A stretch of 64,000 nucleotides of DNA from G963666895 sp963666895 (GCA_963666895.2 CAXXNS010000001.1:62001-126000), one strand, 5' to 3'. Positions 52,644 to 61,747 are shown, counted from the stretch's first letter. The notes: generated by a model from the sequence alone, not told the origin. Translations and numbers: made by a program.

Positions 52644-53571
52644 TCAGGACACGGAACAGGTCCTGCAAATGGCGCAGTTGGTGAAGTCGCCCGCCTGGTA
52701 CTGGCGAATGACGTCCACGAAGCGCCGCGAGTTCCAGATTTCCGCCAGGCCCTGCTCGTTGAGGTTGCCCAGCACCACGGTGCGACGCCAGTCGTGGCAG
52801 CAGATGATCACGTCCCCGTTGTAGAGCACATAGGCCTGCTTGAGGAACAGGTCGCAGTTGCGGCGCAGCTTGGGCTTGTTGGCGCCCAAGTCCTTCAGGT
52901 TCTTGCCCGAGCGGTTGTCCACCTTATGCACCTTGAACCGCACGTCGCGCTCGCCCCAGTACTTGAGGGCGTAGTCGATCTCGTCGGCCACGATCTTGGT
53001 CTTCAGGGTGGTGATGGTCAGCTTGGGCAGCCTGGCCCCCCAGCCGGGCTCGGATGTCCAGGAAGCGGTCGATGTTGTCCAGGGTCTTGGCCAGGGACAG
53101 GTTCATGGACTGGCGATAGGTCTCCTCGGAGTACCCCTGCACGCTGATCCACAGATGCCGCAGCCCGGCCTTGACCAGCCCCTCGCTCATGTCCTCGGTG
53201 AGCAGGGCTCCGTTGGAGTTGATCTTGGTCTTGGTGATGGGCTTCCTGCGGGCGTTGATGTAGGCGATCTTGTCCGGCAGGTTGCGGTCCATCAGGGGCT
53301 CGTTCATCAGATAGGGACTGATGCGCCCGATCCAGTGGTGCCCGCACTCGTCGATGATCTTCTTGAACAGATCCTCGTCCATGGCCCCCTGGGGCAGCGA
53401 CTTGTGGGTGTCGGTGTAGCCGCAGAACACGCAGCGGGCGTTGCACCGGGAATCCGTCTGTATCTGGATGGCCCTGGGAAAGGCGGGGCGTGGCCGCTTG
53501 TGTTCGATAAGACGCTTCTTGAGCGTGGTCAGCAGCCCTTCGCCCTCGGCGGGCATGTAGTATTCAGCCAT
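52644..53571 (-). CDS. Radical SAM/SPASM-type protein, one frameshift as read
   Basis: ATG 53571 with GGAGGATATTC upstream. The radical SAM motif is CNARCVFCGY (CxxxCxxC); ISPYLMNEPLMD is the next conserved strand. The second half, in another frame, holds IICCHDWRRTVVLGN and CAICRTCSVS, Cys typical of a SPASM auxiliary-cluster domain. One extra G in GGGGGG near 53033 accounts for the break (length 3n+1); corrected, about 308 residues. Substrate unknown. Confidence 0.85.
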
Positions 53572-53670
53572 GAATATCCTCCGCGGGCCTTCCTACCCCC
53601 GCCAAGACCCCGCGTCAACGCCGGTAGGCGAAACTTGAGCTTGCGGACCCTGCCGGTGTATGGTCCGGGC

Positions 53671-54258
53671 ATGAACATCCTCACCCTGCTCGGCAGCCCA
53701 CGCAAGGGCGGCAACTCCGAGACCATGGCCCGCTGGCTGTGCGAACCCCTGGCCGAGGCCGGGCACGCCATCGAATTCGTGCACCTGGACAACCTGGCCC
53801 TCAAGGGCTGCCGCGCCTGCAACCTGTGCAAGACCAAGCTGGACCGCTGCGCGGTCATGGACGACCTGTCCGAGGTCCTGGAAAAGGCCCGGGCCGCGGA
53901 CCTGTGGGTCCTGGCCACGCCGGTCTACTACGGCGACGTCCCGGCCCAGATCAAGGCCTTCATCGACCGCACCTACTCCTTCCTGGTCCCGAACTACGCC
54001 AAGGCCGAGGTCCGCACCCGGCTCAATCCGGGCAAGCGCATGGCCTGGGCCATCGCCCAGGGCCACCCCAAGGAGGACCTGTTCGGGGACATCTTCCCGC
54101 GCTACGAGTACTTTTTCCGCCACTACCACCTGTTCAGCGACACCCGCCTGCTGCGGGCCTGCGGCGTCTACGACCTGGGCGCGGCCAAGAAGCGCCACGA
54201 CGTGCGGGACCAGGCCCTGGAAATGGGCCGCGACCTGGCCCGCCCTACCGGAGGCTAG
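53671..54258 (+). CDS. Flavodoxin-like NAD(P)H-dependent FMN reductase / iron-sulfur flavoprotein
   Basis: 195 residues. MNILTLLGSPRKGGNSETMA is the FMN phosphate loop; CRACNLCKTKLDRC is the Cys cluster found in iron-sulfur flavoproteins, and VLATPVYYGDVPAQIKAFIDR the second FMN-binding loop. Probably a redox enzyme for small electron acceptors. Its end overlaps the ribosome-binding site of the next gene. Confidence 0.88.
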   Translation: MNILTLLGSPRKGGNSETMARWLCEPLAEAGHAIEFVHLDNLALKGCRACNLCKTKLDRCAVMDDLSEVLEKARAADLWVLATPVYYGDVPAQIKAFIDRTYSFLVPNYAKAEVRTRLNPGKRMAWAIAQGHPKEDLFGDIFPRYEYFFRHYHLFSDTRLLRACGVYDLGAAKKRHDVRDQALEMGRDLARPTGG

Positions 54259-54260
54259 CC

Positions 54261-54897
54261 ATGCACAAGGGATTCCTGGTCAAGAGTTTCCTGGCCAACC
54301 AGGTGGTGTTCACCCAGGGCTCCCGGGGCGACTGCGCCTACCTGCTGACCGAGGGGATGGTGGAGATTTCCACCACGGTGGAGGGCCGCAAGAAGGTCCT
54401 GGCCCTGCTCAAGCCGCCCTCCCTGTTCGGGGAGATGGCCCTGTTCCTGGAGGACGAGGCCCGCACGGCCACGGCCATGACCCTGGACGACTCGCGCGTG
54501 GTGGTCATCGACCGCCAGTCCCCTGGACGCCTACCTGGCCGACGCGCCCCAGGCCATCTCCTCCATCCTGACCGTGCTGGTGCACCGGCTCAAGGCCACC
54601 ACCAAGCGGGCCAGCCGGGCGCCCAACCTGCGCGCGGCCCTGCTGCGCGTGCTGCGCCTGCTCCAGGCCAACGGCCTGGCCGAGGTCCGCTACGACTCCC
54701 TGGTGCGCCACTTGTCCGAGGCCCTGGTCACGGGCAACGAGACCCTGGAGGATTTGCTGGCCGAGCTGGTCAACGACGGACGCATCGCCATCCGCGCCCG
54801 CGAGGACGACCCGGGCGTGCGCCGCGTGGTCTTCCTGACCGACGACGTGCTGGGCCGGGACGACATGCTCCACCTGACCCGGTCCATGGAGACCTGA
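54261..54897 (+). CDS. Cyclic-nucleotide-binding-domain protein, one frameshift as read
   Basis: ATG with GGAGG 7 nt upstream. A cNMP-binding barrel (VKSFLANQVVFTQGSRGDCAYLLTEG to DDSRVVVIDRQSP) continues, after one extra C in TCCCC near 54521, as LDAYLADAPQAISSILTVLV and a helical C-terminal region with a degenerate winged helix (SLVRHLSEALVTGNETLEDL). About 211 residues after correction. Possibly a DNA-binding or signalling protein; the recognition helix is not FNR-like. Confidence 0.8.
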
Positions 54898-54913
54898 ACG
54901 GGAAACGTAGACT

Positions 54914-56348
54914 TTATCCGGCCGCCAAAAGGCCCAGCCGCTCCACCGCCTCCACCAGCTCCTTGTCCACCGGGCTGCCGCAGGAGATGCGCAAATAGTT
55001 GTCGAACCGCTCCCGCGTGGAGAAGATGGCCCCGGGCACCACGGATATCCCGGCCTCCCGGGCCTTGTAGAACAGCTCCACCCCGTCCGCGCTGCCCGGC
55101 ATCTCCACCCAAAGCATGAGCCCGCCGCCGGGTTTGGTGATGCGGGTGCCCTTGGGAAAGGCCCGGCCCACGTGGTGACGCAGGCTCTCCATCTGGGAGG
55201 CGATCTCCGCGCGCAGCCGCCGGAGGTGGCGCTGGAAATGGCCCTCGGCCAGATAGATATCCAGGGCCAGTTGCACCGGTGCGGTCACGGCCACGTTGCT
55301 GGTGGCCTTCATCTCCAGGGCCTTGTCCAGAAAGCGGCCCGGGGCCAGCCAGCCCACCCGGAAGCCCGGGGCCACGGTCTTGGAAAACGAAGACACGTGC
55401 AGGACCAGGCCGTGGCGGTCGCGCTCCTTGAGGGTGGAGGGGCGGACCGGACCCGAAGTGCAGGTCCCCGGACACGTCGTCCTCCACCAGGGGCACCCCG
55501 CGCCGGGCCAGCAGGTCCACGATCTCGTCCTTGGCCGATTCCGGGGTCAGGCTGCCGTCGGGATTGTTGAAGTTGGGGTTGAGGATCACGGCCGAGGCGC
55601 CGAAGGCGTCCACGGCATGGGCCACGTCGGCGGGGGTCCACGCCGCGCTCGGGATGGGAGTCCACCTCCACGGCCCGCAGTCCCCAGGGTCTCCAGGAGC
55701 TGCAGGAAACAATAATAGGTGGGCGCGGCCACCACCACGTTGTCCCCGGGCCGGGTCAGGCAACGCAGGGAGATGAACAGGCCCTCCAGCGCGCCCGAGG
55801 TGATGAGCAGCTCGTCCGGCCCCACCGGGGCCCCGATCTCGGCCATGCGCCGGGATACCTGCTGGCGCAGGCCGGGGTGCCCCTGCACCGGGGCGTAGTC
55901 CACGGCGCGGCGGCCCTGCTCGCGGAACACCCGGCCCATGATGCGGCCCCATGGCCTTGATGGGCAGCAGATCCTGGCTGGGGCAGATCACGCCCAGGGG
56001 AGCCAGGTCCGGGTTGCCCAGGGACTCGAGCACCGTGGAGATGAGGCGCACGCGCTGGACCGCCCGGGGCGGCTGGGGCGCGGAACCGGCCACGGGCCTG
56101 GGCGCGGGCACCGAAGCCTGGCCCCGGCGCACGTAGAAGCCGCTGCGCGGCCGGGCCTCCAGAACGCCCTTGGCCTCCAGCTCCAGGTAGGCGTGGTTCA
56201 CCGTGGACAGGCCCACGCCCATGGTCCGGCTCATGCGGCGCAGGGACGGGGCGCGGTCGCCCGGGTTCAGGGCCCCGCTCTCCACCATCTCCAGGATGCG
56301 CGTTTCCACCTGCCGGTACCGGAACGCCTCCTGCCTGACTGGGCTCAT
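54914..56348 (-). CDS. MocR-family regulator (GntR winged helix + PLP aminotransferase fold), four frameshifts as read
   Basis: The first 100 residues hold a GntR winged helix (RYRQVETRILEMVESGALNPGDRAPSLR). The aminotransferase-like part is spread over frames: LITSGALEGLFISLRCLTRPG, VILNPNFNNPDGSLTPE, and the PLP Lys in SSFSKTVAPGFRVGWLAPG. Four +1 sites (near 55946, 55683, 55655, 55455) restore about 476 residues (length 3n+1). MocR proteins sense PLP and amino compounds. Divergent from azlCD, which it probably regulates. Confidence 0.85.
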
Positions 56349-56511
56349 GGCTCCCCCAACGTAAAACTGTTATGCTCATTTTTTCAAAAAACTGTATCTG
56401 TTCCTATGACAGATAAACGGGCAGGCTGCAACCGAATGAGAAACACGGCTTGACCGAGGGCCGCGAGAAAAGTACCCCACGGCCATGTCCGGACGCAGGA
56501 GAGAACAAGAC

Positions 56512-57237
56512 ATGCAAGCCGCCCAAGCGTTGCGACGGATGCAGGGCACCCAGGCCTGGCGGGACGTGCTGGCCGGGATCAAACGGGTCACGCCCGTGAT
56601 CCTGGGCTTCGTGCCCGTGGGCTTCGCCTACGGCGTGCTGGCCGCCAAGGCCGGGCTTTCGGATTTCAACGTCATGCTCATGTCAATGGTGGTTTACGCG
56701 GGGTCGGCCCAGCTGGCCTCGGTGGCCCTGTTCGCGGCCGGAGCGCCCGCCCTGGCCGTCATCGCCGCCACCTTCGTCATCAACCTGCGCCACCTGCTCA
56801 TGTCCGCGGCCCTGGCCCCGCGCATGACCGGGTGGCCCGCCTGGCGGGTGGGGCTCATGGGCTTCGAGCTGACCGACGAGACCTTCGCCCTGCACATCAC
56901 GCGCTACGCACAGGACACCCCCTACCCCAGGGCCGAGTTCTTCGCGGTCAACCACACGGCTCACCTGTCCTGGATCACGGGCTCGGCCCTGGGGCTCATG
57001 GCCAGCGGGCTGCTGGGCGACGTGCGGCCCCTGGGCCTGGACTTCGTGCTCCCGGCCATGTTCATCGCCCTGCTGGTCATGCAGGTCAGACGGCGGACGC
57101 ACATCCTTGTGGCCGCGGCCGCGCTGGTGGCGTCGTCCGTGTTCCTGGCCCTGGACTTTTCGCACTGGGGTGTGCTCCTGGCCACCGTCCTGGCCGCAAC
57201 CCTGGGCACCGGAGCGGACAAATGGAACAGAACCTGA
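56512..57237 (+). CDS. azlC: Branched-chain amino acid exporter large subunit, AzlC family
   Basis: About 241 residues from ATG 56512, chosen because AGGAGAG lies 8 nt upstream; an in-frame ATG at 56485 has no such site. AzlC features: PVILGFVPVGFAYGVLAAKAG and VVYAGSAQLASVALFAAGAP, with FVINLRHLLMSAALAP, and six or more TM helices. Exports branched-chain amino acids with AzlD. Overlaps azlD by 16 bp. Confidence 0.92.
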   Translation: MQAAQALRRMQGTQAWRDVLAGIKRVTPVILGFVPVGFAYGVLAAKAGLSDFNVMLMSMVVYAGSAQLASVALFAAGAPALAVIAATFVINLRHLLMSAALAPRMTGWPAWRVGLMGFELTDETFALHITRYAQDTPYPRAEFFAVNHTAHLSWITGSALGLMASGLLGDVRPLGLDFVLPAMFIALLVMQVRRRTHILVAAAALVASSVFLALDFSHWGVLLATVLAATLGTGADKWNRT

Positions 57238-57551
57238 TCACCCTGACCATCCTGGGCATGGCCGCGGTCACCTGGCCGCCGCGCTTCCTTCCGGCCCTGT
57301 TCCTGGCCAACCGCCAGCTCAACCAGCCGGTGCAGGTCTGGCTGTCGCACGTGCCCACGGCCATCATGGCCGCGCTGGTGGCCCCGAGCATCCTGGCTCC
57401 GGAAGGGACCATGCAGTTCTCCACGGGCAATCTGTTCCTGTGGGTCAGCCTGCCCACCTTCGCCTGCGCCATGCTGACCAGAAACTTCTTCGCCACCGTG
57501 GCCGTTGGGATCATCGCCATGGCCGGGGCCCGGTTCTTAGGATTAGGATAA
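57222..57551 (+). CDS. azlD: Branched-chain amino acid exporter small subunit, AzlD family
   Basis: 109 residues with three to four TM helices: VTWPPRFLPALFLANRQLNQ, WLSHVPTAIMAALVAPSIL and FATVAVGIIAMAGARFLG. Translationally coupled to azlC. Followed by the long inverted repeat. Confidence 0.9.
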   Translation: MEQNLITLTILGMAAVTWPPRFLPALFLANRQLNQPVQVWLSHVPTAIMAALVAPSILAPEGTMQFSTGNLFLWVSLPTFACAMLTRNFFATVAVGIIAMAGARFLGLG

Positions 57552-57566
57552 TACTGACCGCTGGAA

Positions 57567-57691
57567 CAGGCCGTTCAAAAACCGCGAGGGCAAGGCGCCA
57601 GAAAGAATCAAGCTCGACGCGTACTCATGCGGTACGCGAGAGATTGATTCTTTCGCAGCAACGCAGCCATCGCGGGAATTTCAACGGCCTG
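57567..57691. repeat. 125-bp imperfect inverted repeat
   Basis: The left arm starts CAGGCCGTT and the right arm ends AACGGCCTG. Paired blocks in order: CCGCGA / TCGCGG, GAAAGAATCAA / TTGATTCTTTC, CGCGTAC / GTACGCG around a 6-nt TCATGC-type loop. It lies between the converging azlD and UPF0280 genes; a cruciform or a long hairpin at the RNA level could end transcription in both directions. It looks like an extragenic repeat element rather than a plain terminator. Confidence 0.8.
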
Positions 57692-57692
57692 C

Positions 57693-58436
57693 CTACCCCA
57701 ACGCCACCAACTCGATCTCCCCCCAGGCCATGACCTTGCCCTTGCACTGGGCGAACACGCCCTGGATTCCGGCCGTCTGCTCAAGCCGCTCGGCCTCGTC
57801 CAGCAGGCGCTGAAAATCCTTGGGCGTGGTGAGCAGGTTGGCCAGCCGGGTGGCGGCCGCGTCGGCCATGGCCGCCCGGGGCGCGCGCACGGCCACCAGG
57901 TCGCCTTGGCCCAGGCTCAGGGAATGGCCGATGGTGCCCGAGGACGAGCACAGGGCCACGGGAAAGTCCTCTGCTGCCAGCCGCAAGCCCACCCCGGCCC
58001 GGGATCGGCCGTCCTCTCCGGGCTCGGCCAGCAGGGCCACCACCCGCTCCCTGGTGGAGGCCAGGAAACAGTCCCCGCCGTTTTCCACCAACAGATTGGG
58101 GCTCTGGCCCACAAAGGGCTCGGCCACGGCCTGGGCGATCGCCCCGGCCACGGAAGCCATGGGTCCCACCGAGCAGGCCTTCCCGGCCTGGGCCATGCGG
58201 CGCACAAGCTCCGGGCAGGAGCCGGTCACGTCCACCGGGTCCAGGGAATGCAGGAACTCGGGGTGGAAGTCGATGTAGGTCTTGAGCTCGCCGCGCAGGG
58301 CGTGGACCAGGGCGGCCATGGGCCGGGCCAGGTCGGCCTCGGCCACCACCCACAAATCGGTCTCCTCCACGGCCACCTGAAAGGCCCGCTCCCTGCCGGA
58401 CGGGACGACGGAGGAGCGGTACGCCCTCTCGTGCAC
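57693..58436 (-). CDS. UPF0280 family protein
   Basis: 247 residues. The GTG start shares its first base with the stop of the upstream gene (TAGTG), so it is coupled. Motifs: AYRSSVVPSGRERAFQVAVE, SVGPMASVAGAIAQAVAEPF, VENGGDCFLA and the C-terminal ADAAATRLANLL. This family resembles ApbE-type flavin transferases in fold; its biological role is not established. Confidence 0.85.
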   Translation of the reverse strand: MHERAYRSSVVPSGRERAFQVAVEETDLWVVAEADLARPMAALVHALRGELKTYIDFHPEFLHSLDPVDVTGSCPELVRRMAQAGKACSVGPMASVAGAIAQAVAEPFVGQSPNLLVENGGDCFLASTRERVVALLAEPGEDGRSRAGVGLRLAAEDFPVALCSSSGTIGHSLSLGQGDLVAVRAPRAAMADAAATRLANLLTTPKDFQRLLDEAERLEQTAGIQGVFAQCKGKVMAWGEIELVALG

Positions 58437-59090
58437 TAGAACCCCATGTCCTCGTTGATCAGGACCACGATGATCCGGCCCTTGGGGGAAGCTCTTCTCG
58501 GTGATGGCCCACAAATTACAGATGCGGTCCGGGCTCTTGCAGTCGTGGCAGCGGCCGGTCTTGACGCAGGGGGTCTTCTTCTTGAGGCGCATGGCGTTGA
58601 CCGGCGCGGCGTAGTCCTTGATGCGCGAGAACGCGGCCTGCAGGTCCTCCACCAGCTTGTTGCGGCCCACCAGCAGGACCACGTGCCTGGGGCCGAAGGT
58701 GATGGCCCCGACCCGGTTGCCGATGCGGTCCAGGTTGACCAGCATGCCGTCCTCGGTGACCGCGTTGGTCCCGGCCAGGAAACAGTCCACCAGCAGGGAC
58801 TCGCGCCGAAGCTCGTACTTCTGGTCCTCGGACAGCTTCTTGTCCCAGGTGTCCAGGATATCCGCGCCCTTGATCTTGAGCACGCCGTCGTAAATCCCGG
58901 TATCGGCCAGGGTCTTGGAGCCGCCAAAGCTGAAGCTCTTGGCCTTGAGCCGGGGCAGGATGTCCTTCAGGACCAGCTTGCCCGCTTCCTTGGCGTCGCT
59001 CGCCACGTGGGCCTCGAAGTCGTTGTCCTCCAGGGCCTGACGGGCCTCCTCCAGACGAAATTCCCAATATTTCTTGACAGGATCGGACAT
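58436..59090 (-). CDS. LUD-domain (DUF162, LutC-like) protein, one frameshift as read
   Basis: ATG with GGAGGTTCGCCGTC upstream. LUD motifs: SFSFGGSKTLADTGI, RRESLLVDCFLAGTNAVTEDG, TFGPRHVVLLVGRNKLV, and KTGRCHDCKSPDRICNLW, a Cys cluster. A run CCCCC near 58486 shifts the frame and would fuse it with the next gene; removing one C gives the natural end KGRIIVVLINEDMGF at 58436 (217 residues). Members link to lactate use and redox; exact role open. Confidence 0.88.
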
Positions 59091-59182
59091 GACGGCGAAC
59101 CTCCGGGTACGGTGTTTTTCAAGGGGCTACCAGAAAACCGAACCCGCGAGAAGCGGCCGGAAATCCAGTGGCCCCGAAAGCC

Positions 59183-59211
59183 TTGACGGGCGGGAAGGAC
59201 AAGGCTATATG
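59183..59211 (+). promoter_or_regulatory. Strong sigma-70 promoter of the rpmH cluster
   Basis: TTGACG (59183-59188), 17-nt spacer, TATATG (59206-59211); start near 59218, 65 bp before rpmH. The remaining 192-bp gap shows no DnaA boxes, so oriC is not evident here. Confidence 0.75.
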
Positions 59212-59282
59212 GCTATGTTCCACGCGCATGGAGCGAGTACCCGTGCGCCCGAAACATCGATACATTCGCCAGGAGATATATC

Positions 59283-59417
59283 ATGAAGAGAACGTATCAG
59301 CCCAGTAAAACGAGAAGAAAGCGGACCCACGGCTTCCTCGTCCGCATGCGCACGAAAAACGGAAAGGCGGTCATCCGCCGCCGCCGCGCCAAGGGGCGCA
59401 AGAGATTAAGCGTCTAG
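59283..59417 (+). CDS. rpmH: 50S ribosomal protein L34
   Basis: 44 residues, MKRTYQPSKTRRKRTHGFLV... to RAKGRKRLSV: an unmistakable L34. AGGAGATATATC precedes the ATG. First gene of the conserved cluster and overlapping rnpA. Confidence 0.98.
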   Translation: MKRTYQPSKTRRKRTHGFLVRMRTKNGKAVIRRRRAKGRKRLSV

Positions 59418-59779
59418 GCTGGCCCAAGACGCGCCACCTGCTTTCGCGCGCCCAGTTCTCGTCCTGCTACGATTCGGGCGAGAAACATTTCACCAGACAC
59501 TTTGTCTGCTTTGTCCTGCGACGCGAGGGCGGCCCCCCCGGGTTCCGGCTGGGGCTGACAGTCAGCAGGAAAATGGGTTCGGCGGTGGCGCGCAACCGCA
59601 TCAAACGGGTGGTCCGCGAGTTTTTCAGACTGCATCAGCAAGACGTCCCCGATGGCCTGGACCTGGTCATCGTGCCCAAAAGATCCCTTGACGTCACGCG
59701 GCTGAACCTCGATCTGGCCACACAAGATTTGACTCCCCTGCTGGCGCGCGTCCGCCAAGGCCCGCCGCGGAGGAGATGA
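59405..59779 (+). CDS. rnpA: Ribonuclease P protein component, unusual start
   Basis: About 124 residues; binds the RNase P RNA for tRNA 5' processing. The core is clear: FRLGLTVSRKMGSAVARNRIKRVVREFFR, the RNR signature, and DLVIVPKRSLDV. There is no ATG, GTG or TTG between the upstream in-frame stop (inside rpmH) and codon 57 (59573), which is too late. The best start is ATT at 59405, with AAGGGG 8 nt upstream, giving IKRLGWPKTRHLLSRAQFSS, the normal RnpA N-terminus. A sequencing error cannot be excluded. Confidence 0.92.
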   Translation: MKRLGWPKTRHLLSRAQFSSCYDSGEKHFTRHFVCFVLRREGGPPGFRLGLTVSRKMGSAVARNRIKRVVREFFRLHQQDVPDGLDLVIVPKRSLDVTRLNLDLATQDLTPLLARVRQGPPRRR

Positions 59780-59789
59780 GCACAACCCG

Positions 59790-60029
59790 ATGCGAGCAGC
59801 CGCACTGGCTCTCATCCGGCTTTATCAAAAGGCCATATCGCCGCTCTTTCCGGGCTGTTGCCGGTTCCGGCCCACCTGCTCGGAATACGCCTACGAGGCC
59901 GTGATCCGTCACGGCCTGATCAAGGGCACAGCCCTCTCCGTCTACCGTCTGCTCCGTTGCCACCCGCTGTGCCGGGGCGGTTTCGACCCCGTGCCTGAAG
60001 CACGTCCCGCCAAACCCAAAGCGAGCTGA
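59790..60029 (+). CDS. yidD: Membrane protein insertion efficiency factor
   Basis: 79 residues. Family pattern: ALIRLYQKAISPLFPGCCRFRPTCSEYA with its four Cys, then VYRLLRCHPLCRGGFDPVP. Assists YidC-dependent insertion. It follows rnpA by 10 bp and precedes yidC by 2 bp. Confidence 0.96.
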   Translation: MRAAALALIRLYQKAISPLFPGCCRFRPTCSEYAYEAVIRHGLIKGTALSVYRLLRCHPLCRGGFDPVPEARPAKPKAS

Positions 60030-60031
60030 CC

Positions 60032-61723
60032 ATGGATTCCAAACGAATCATCATTGCCCTGGTGCTTTCCTTCGCCGTGTTTTTCGGCTGGCAGGCGCTG
60101 TTCCCTCCCGCCAAGACCGCCAAGACCGAGCAGGCCGAGCAGGCCGCTTCGTCCCCGAGCCAGGCGCCCGACCAGGTCCAAAGCCAGGCCCCTGACCAGG
60201 CCGGCGACGCGGACCAGGCTCCGGCCGAAGAGGCCGAAACCGCGGTGGCCGAAGCCGCGGCCATGCCCGCCTCGGCCGACATCACCCCCACCGAGGGCAA
60301 GCCCGTGACCGTGGTCACCCCGCTGTACACGGCCGTGTTCGACAGCCAGGGCGGCCGCCTGGAGAGCCTCAAGCTGGCCAAGTACGCCCTGAGCCTGGAC
60401 GGCGACAAGAACGGCGACCCGGCCGACCGCGTGGAGCTGGTGGGCGACCATCCCACCCTGGGCCTGCTCATCGACGACGCCTCCACCTGGCAGAACGCCC
60501 AGTGGGAAGCCTCGGCCGAGGGCACCCTGGAGGTCGAGGGCGAGTTCGCGCTGACCTTCACCGGCCGCGTGGGCCAGTACGCGGTCCAGCGCACCTTCAC
60601 CTTTTCCGACGCCACCTACCTGATCAAGGAAAAGATCCGGGTGGAGAACCTGGGCGAGATGCGCGACGTCGACCTGACCGTGGCCGGACGGACCACCTCC
60701 CTGGCCACCACGGCCAGCCGCTTCAACCGCACCCAGGCCACGGGCCTCGGCCCCGAAGGGCTGTTCGAGGAGGCCGACGAGGACACCCTGCGCGAGGAAG
60801 GCGTGGGCCCGTACACCTCCCTGTCCTGGGGCGGCCTGAACAACAACTATTTCATCTTCGCCATGCTGCCCGAGTCCAAGGACGCGGCCATGCGGGCCGG
60901 GCTTGATGACAACGGCTACTGGACGAGCTTCTCCGAGAACCTGGGCGCCGTGGGCAAGGACCAGGCCGAGAGCACGGACATGCGCTACTACATCGGCCCC
61001 ATGGACCGCGCCGCCCTGGCCCAGGCCGACGCCGCCCTGTCCGAGGCCGTCTACTTCGGCTGGTTCGACTTCCTGGCCAAGCCCTTGCTGATCTTCCTGG
61101 TCTGGATTTACGACAACGTGGTGGCCAACTACGGCGTGGCCATCATCATCCTGACCATCATCATCAAGCTCATCTTCTGGCCCCTGTCGCAGAAGTCCTA
61201 CAAGTCCATGGAGCAGATGAAGAAGCTGCAGCCCATGATCATGAAGCTTCGCGAAAAGTACAAGGACGACAAGCAGAAGCTCAACCAGGAAACCATGCAG
61301 CTCTACAAGACCTACAAGGTCAACCCGGCCGGGGGCTGTCTGCCCATGGTCGTGCAGATCCCGGTCTTCTTCGGCCTGTACAAGGCCCTGCTCGAGGCCC
61401 TGGAGCTGCGGCACGCGTCCTTCATCGCCCACGTGCCCTTCACCAACCTCCCCTGGCTGGCCGACCTGTCCCAGCCGGACCCCTACTACGTCACGCCCAT
61501 CATCATGGGCCTGACCATGTTCCTGCAACAGCGCATGTCCCCGAGCACCGGCGACCCGACCCAGCGCAAGATCATGATGGCCCTGCCCATCGTGTTCACC
61601 TTCCTGTTCCTGGGCTTCCCGGCCGGACTGGTGGTCTACTGGCTGTGCAACAACGTTCTCTCCATCGCCCAGCAATACGGACTGGCCCGCAAGAACAAGC
61701 GGAGCAAAGAGTCCAAGGCCTAG
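60032..61723 (+). CDS. yidC: Membrane protein insertase YidC
   Basis: 563 residues. N-terminal TM (IIIALVLSFAVFFGWQALFP), a Gln/Ala/Pro-rich linker, a large periplasmic P1 domain (~90-340), then the five-TM insertase core: PLLIFLVWIYDNVVANYGVAI, GCLPMVVQIPVFFGLYKALL, PIVFTFLFLGFPAGLVVYWL. Cytoplasmic basic tail NKRSKESKA. Inserts Sec-dependent and independent membrane proteins. Confidence 0.97.
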   Translation: MDSKRIIIALVLSFAVFFGWQALFPPAKTAKTEQAEQAASSPSQAPDQVQSQAPDQAGDADQAPAEEAETAVAEAAAMPASADITPTEGKPVTVVTPLYTAVFDSQGGRLESLKLAKYALSLDGDKNGDPADRVELVGDHPTLGLLIDDASTWQNAQWEASAEGTLEVEGEFALTFTGRVGQYAVQRTFTFSDATYLIKEKIRVENLGEMRDVDLTVAGRTTSLATTASRFNRTQATGLGPEGLFEEADEDTLREEGVGPYTSLSWGGLNNNYFIFAMLPESKDAAMRAGLDDNGYWTSFSENLGAVGKDQAESTDMRYYIGPMDRAALAQADAALSEAVYFGWFDFLAKPLLIFLVWIYDNVVANYGVAIIILTIIIKLIFWPLSQKSYKSMEQMKKLQPMIMKLREKYKDDKQKLNQETMQLYKTYKVNPAGGCLPMVVQIPVFFGLYKALLEALELRHASFIAHVPFTNLPWLADLSQPDPYYVTPIIMGLTMFLQQRMSPSTGDPTQRKIMMALPIVFTFLFLGFPAGLVVYWLCNNVLSIAQQYGLARKNKRSKESKA

Positions 61724-61747
61724 GGCGTCCGACAACAGGAACCGACC

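Noticed and set aside
57693..59090. A single 465-residue LUD-UPF0280 fusion protein
   Set aside because: The join exists only because of one extra C near 58486; without it both genes have normal ends with a TAGTG overlap.
59091..59282. Origin of replication next to rpmH
   Set aside because: rpmH is often near oriC, but no TTATCCACA-type DnaA boxes or AT-rich unwinding region were seen here.
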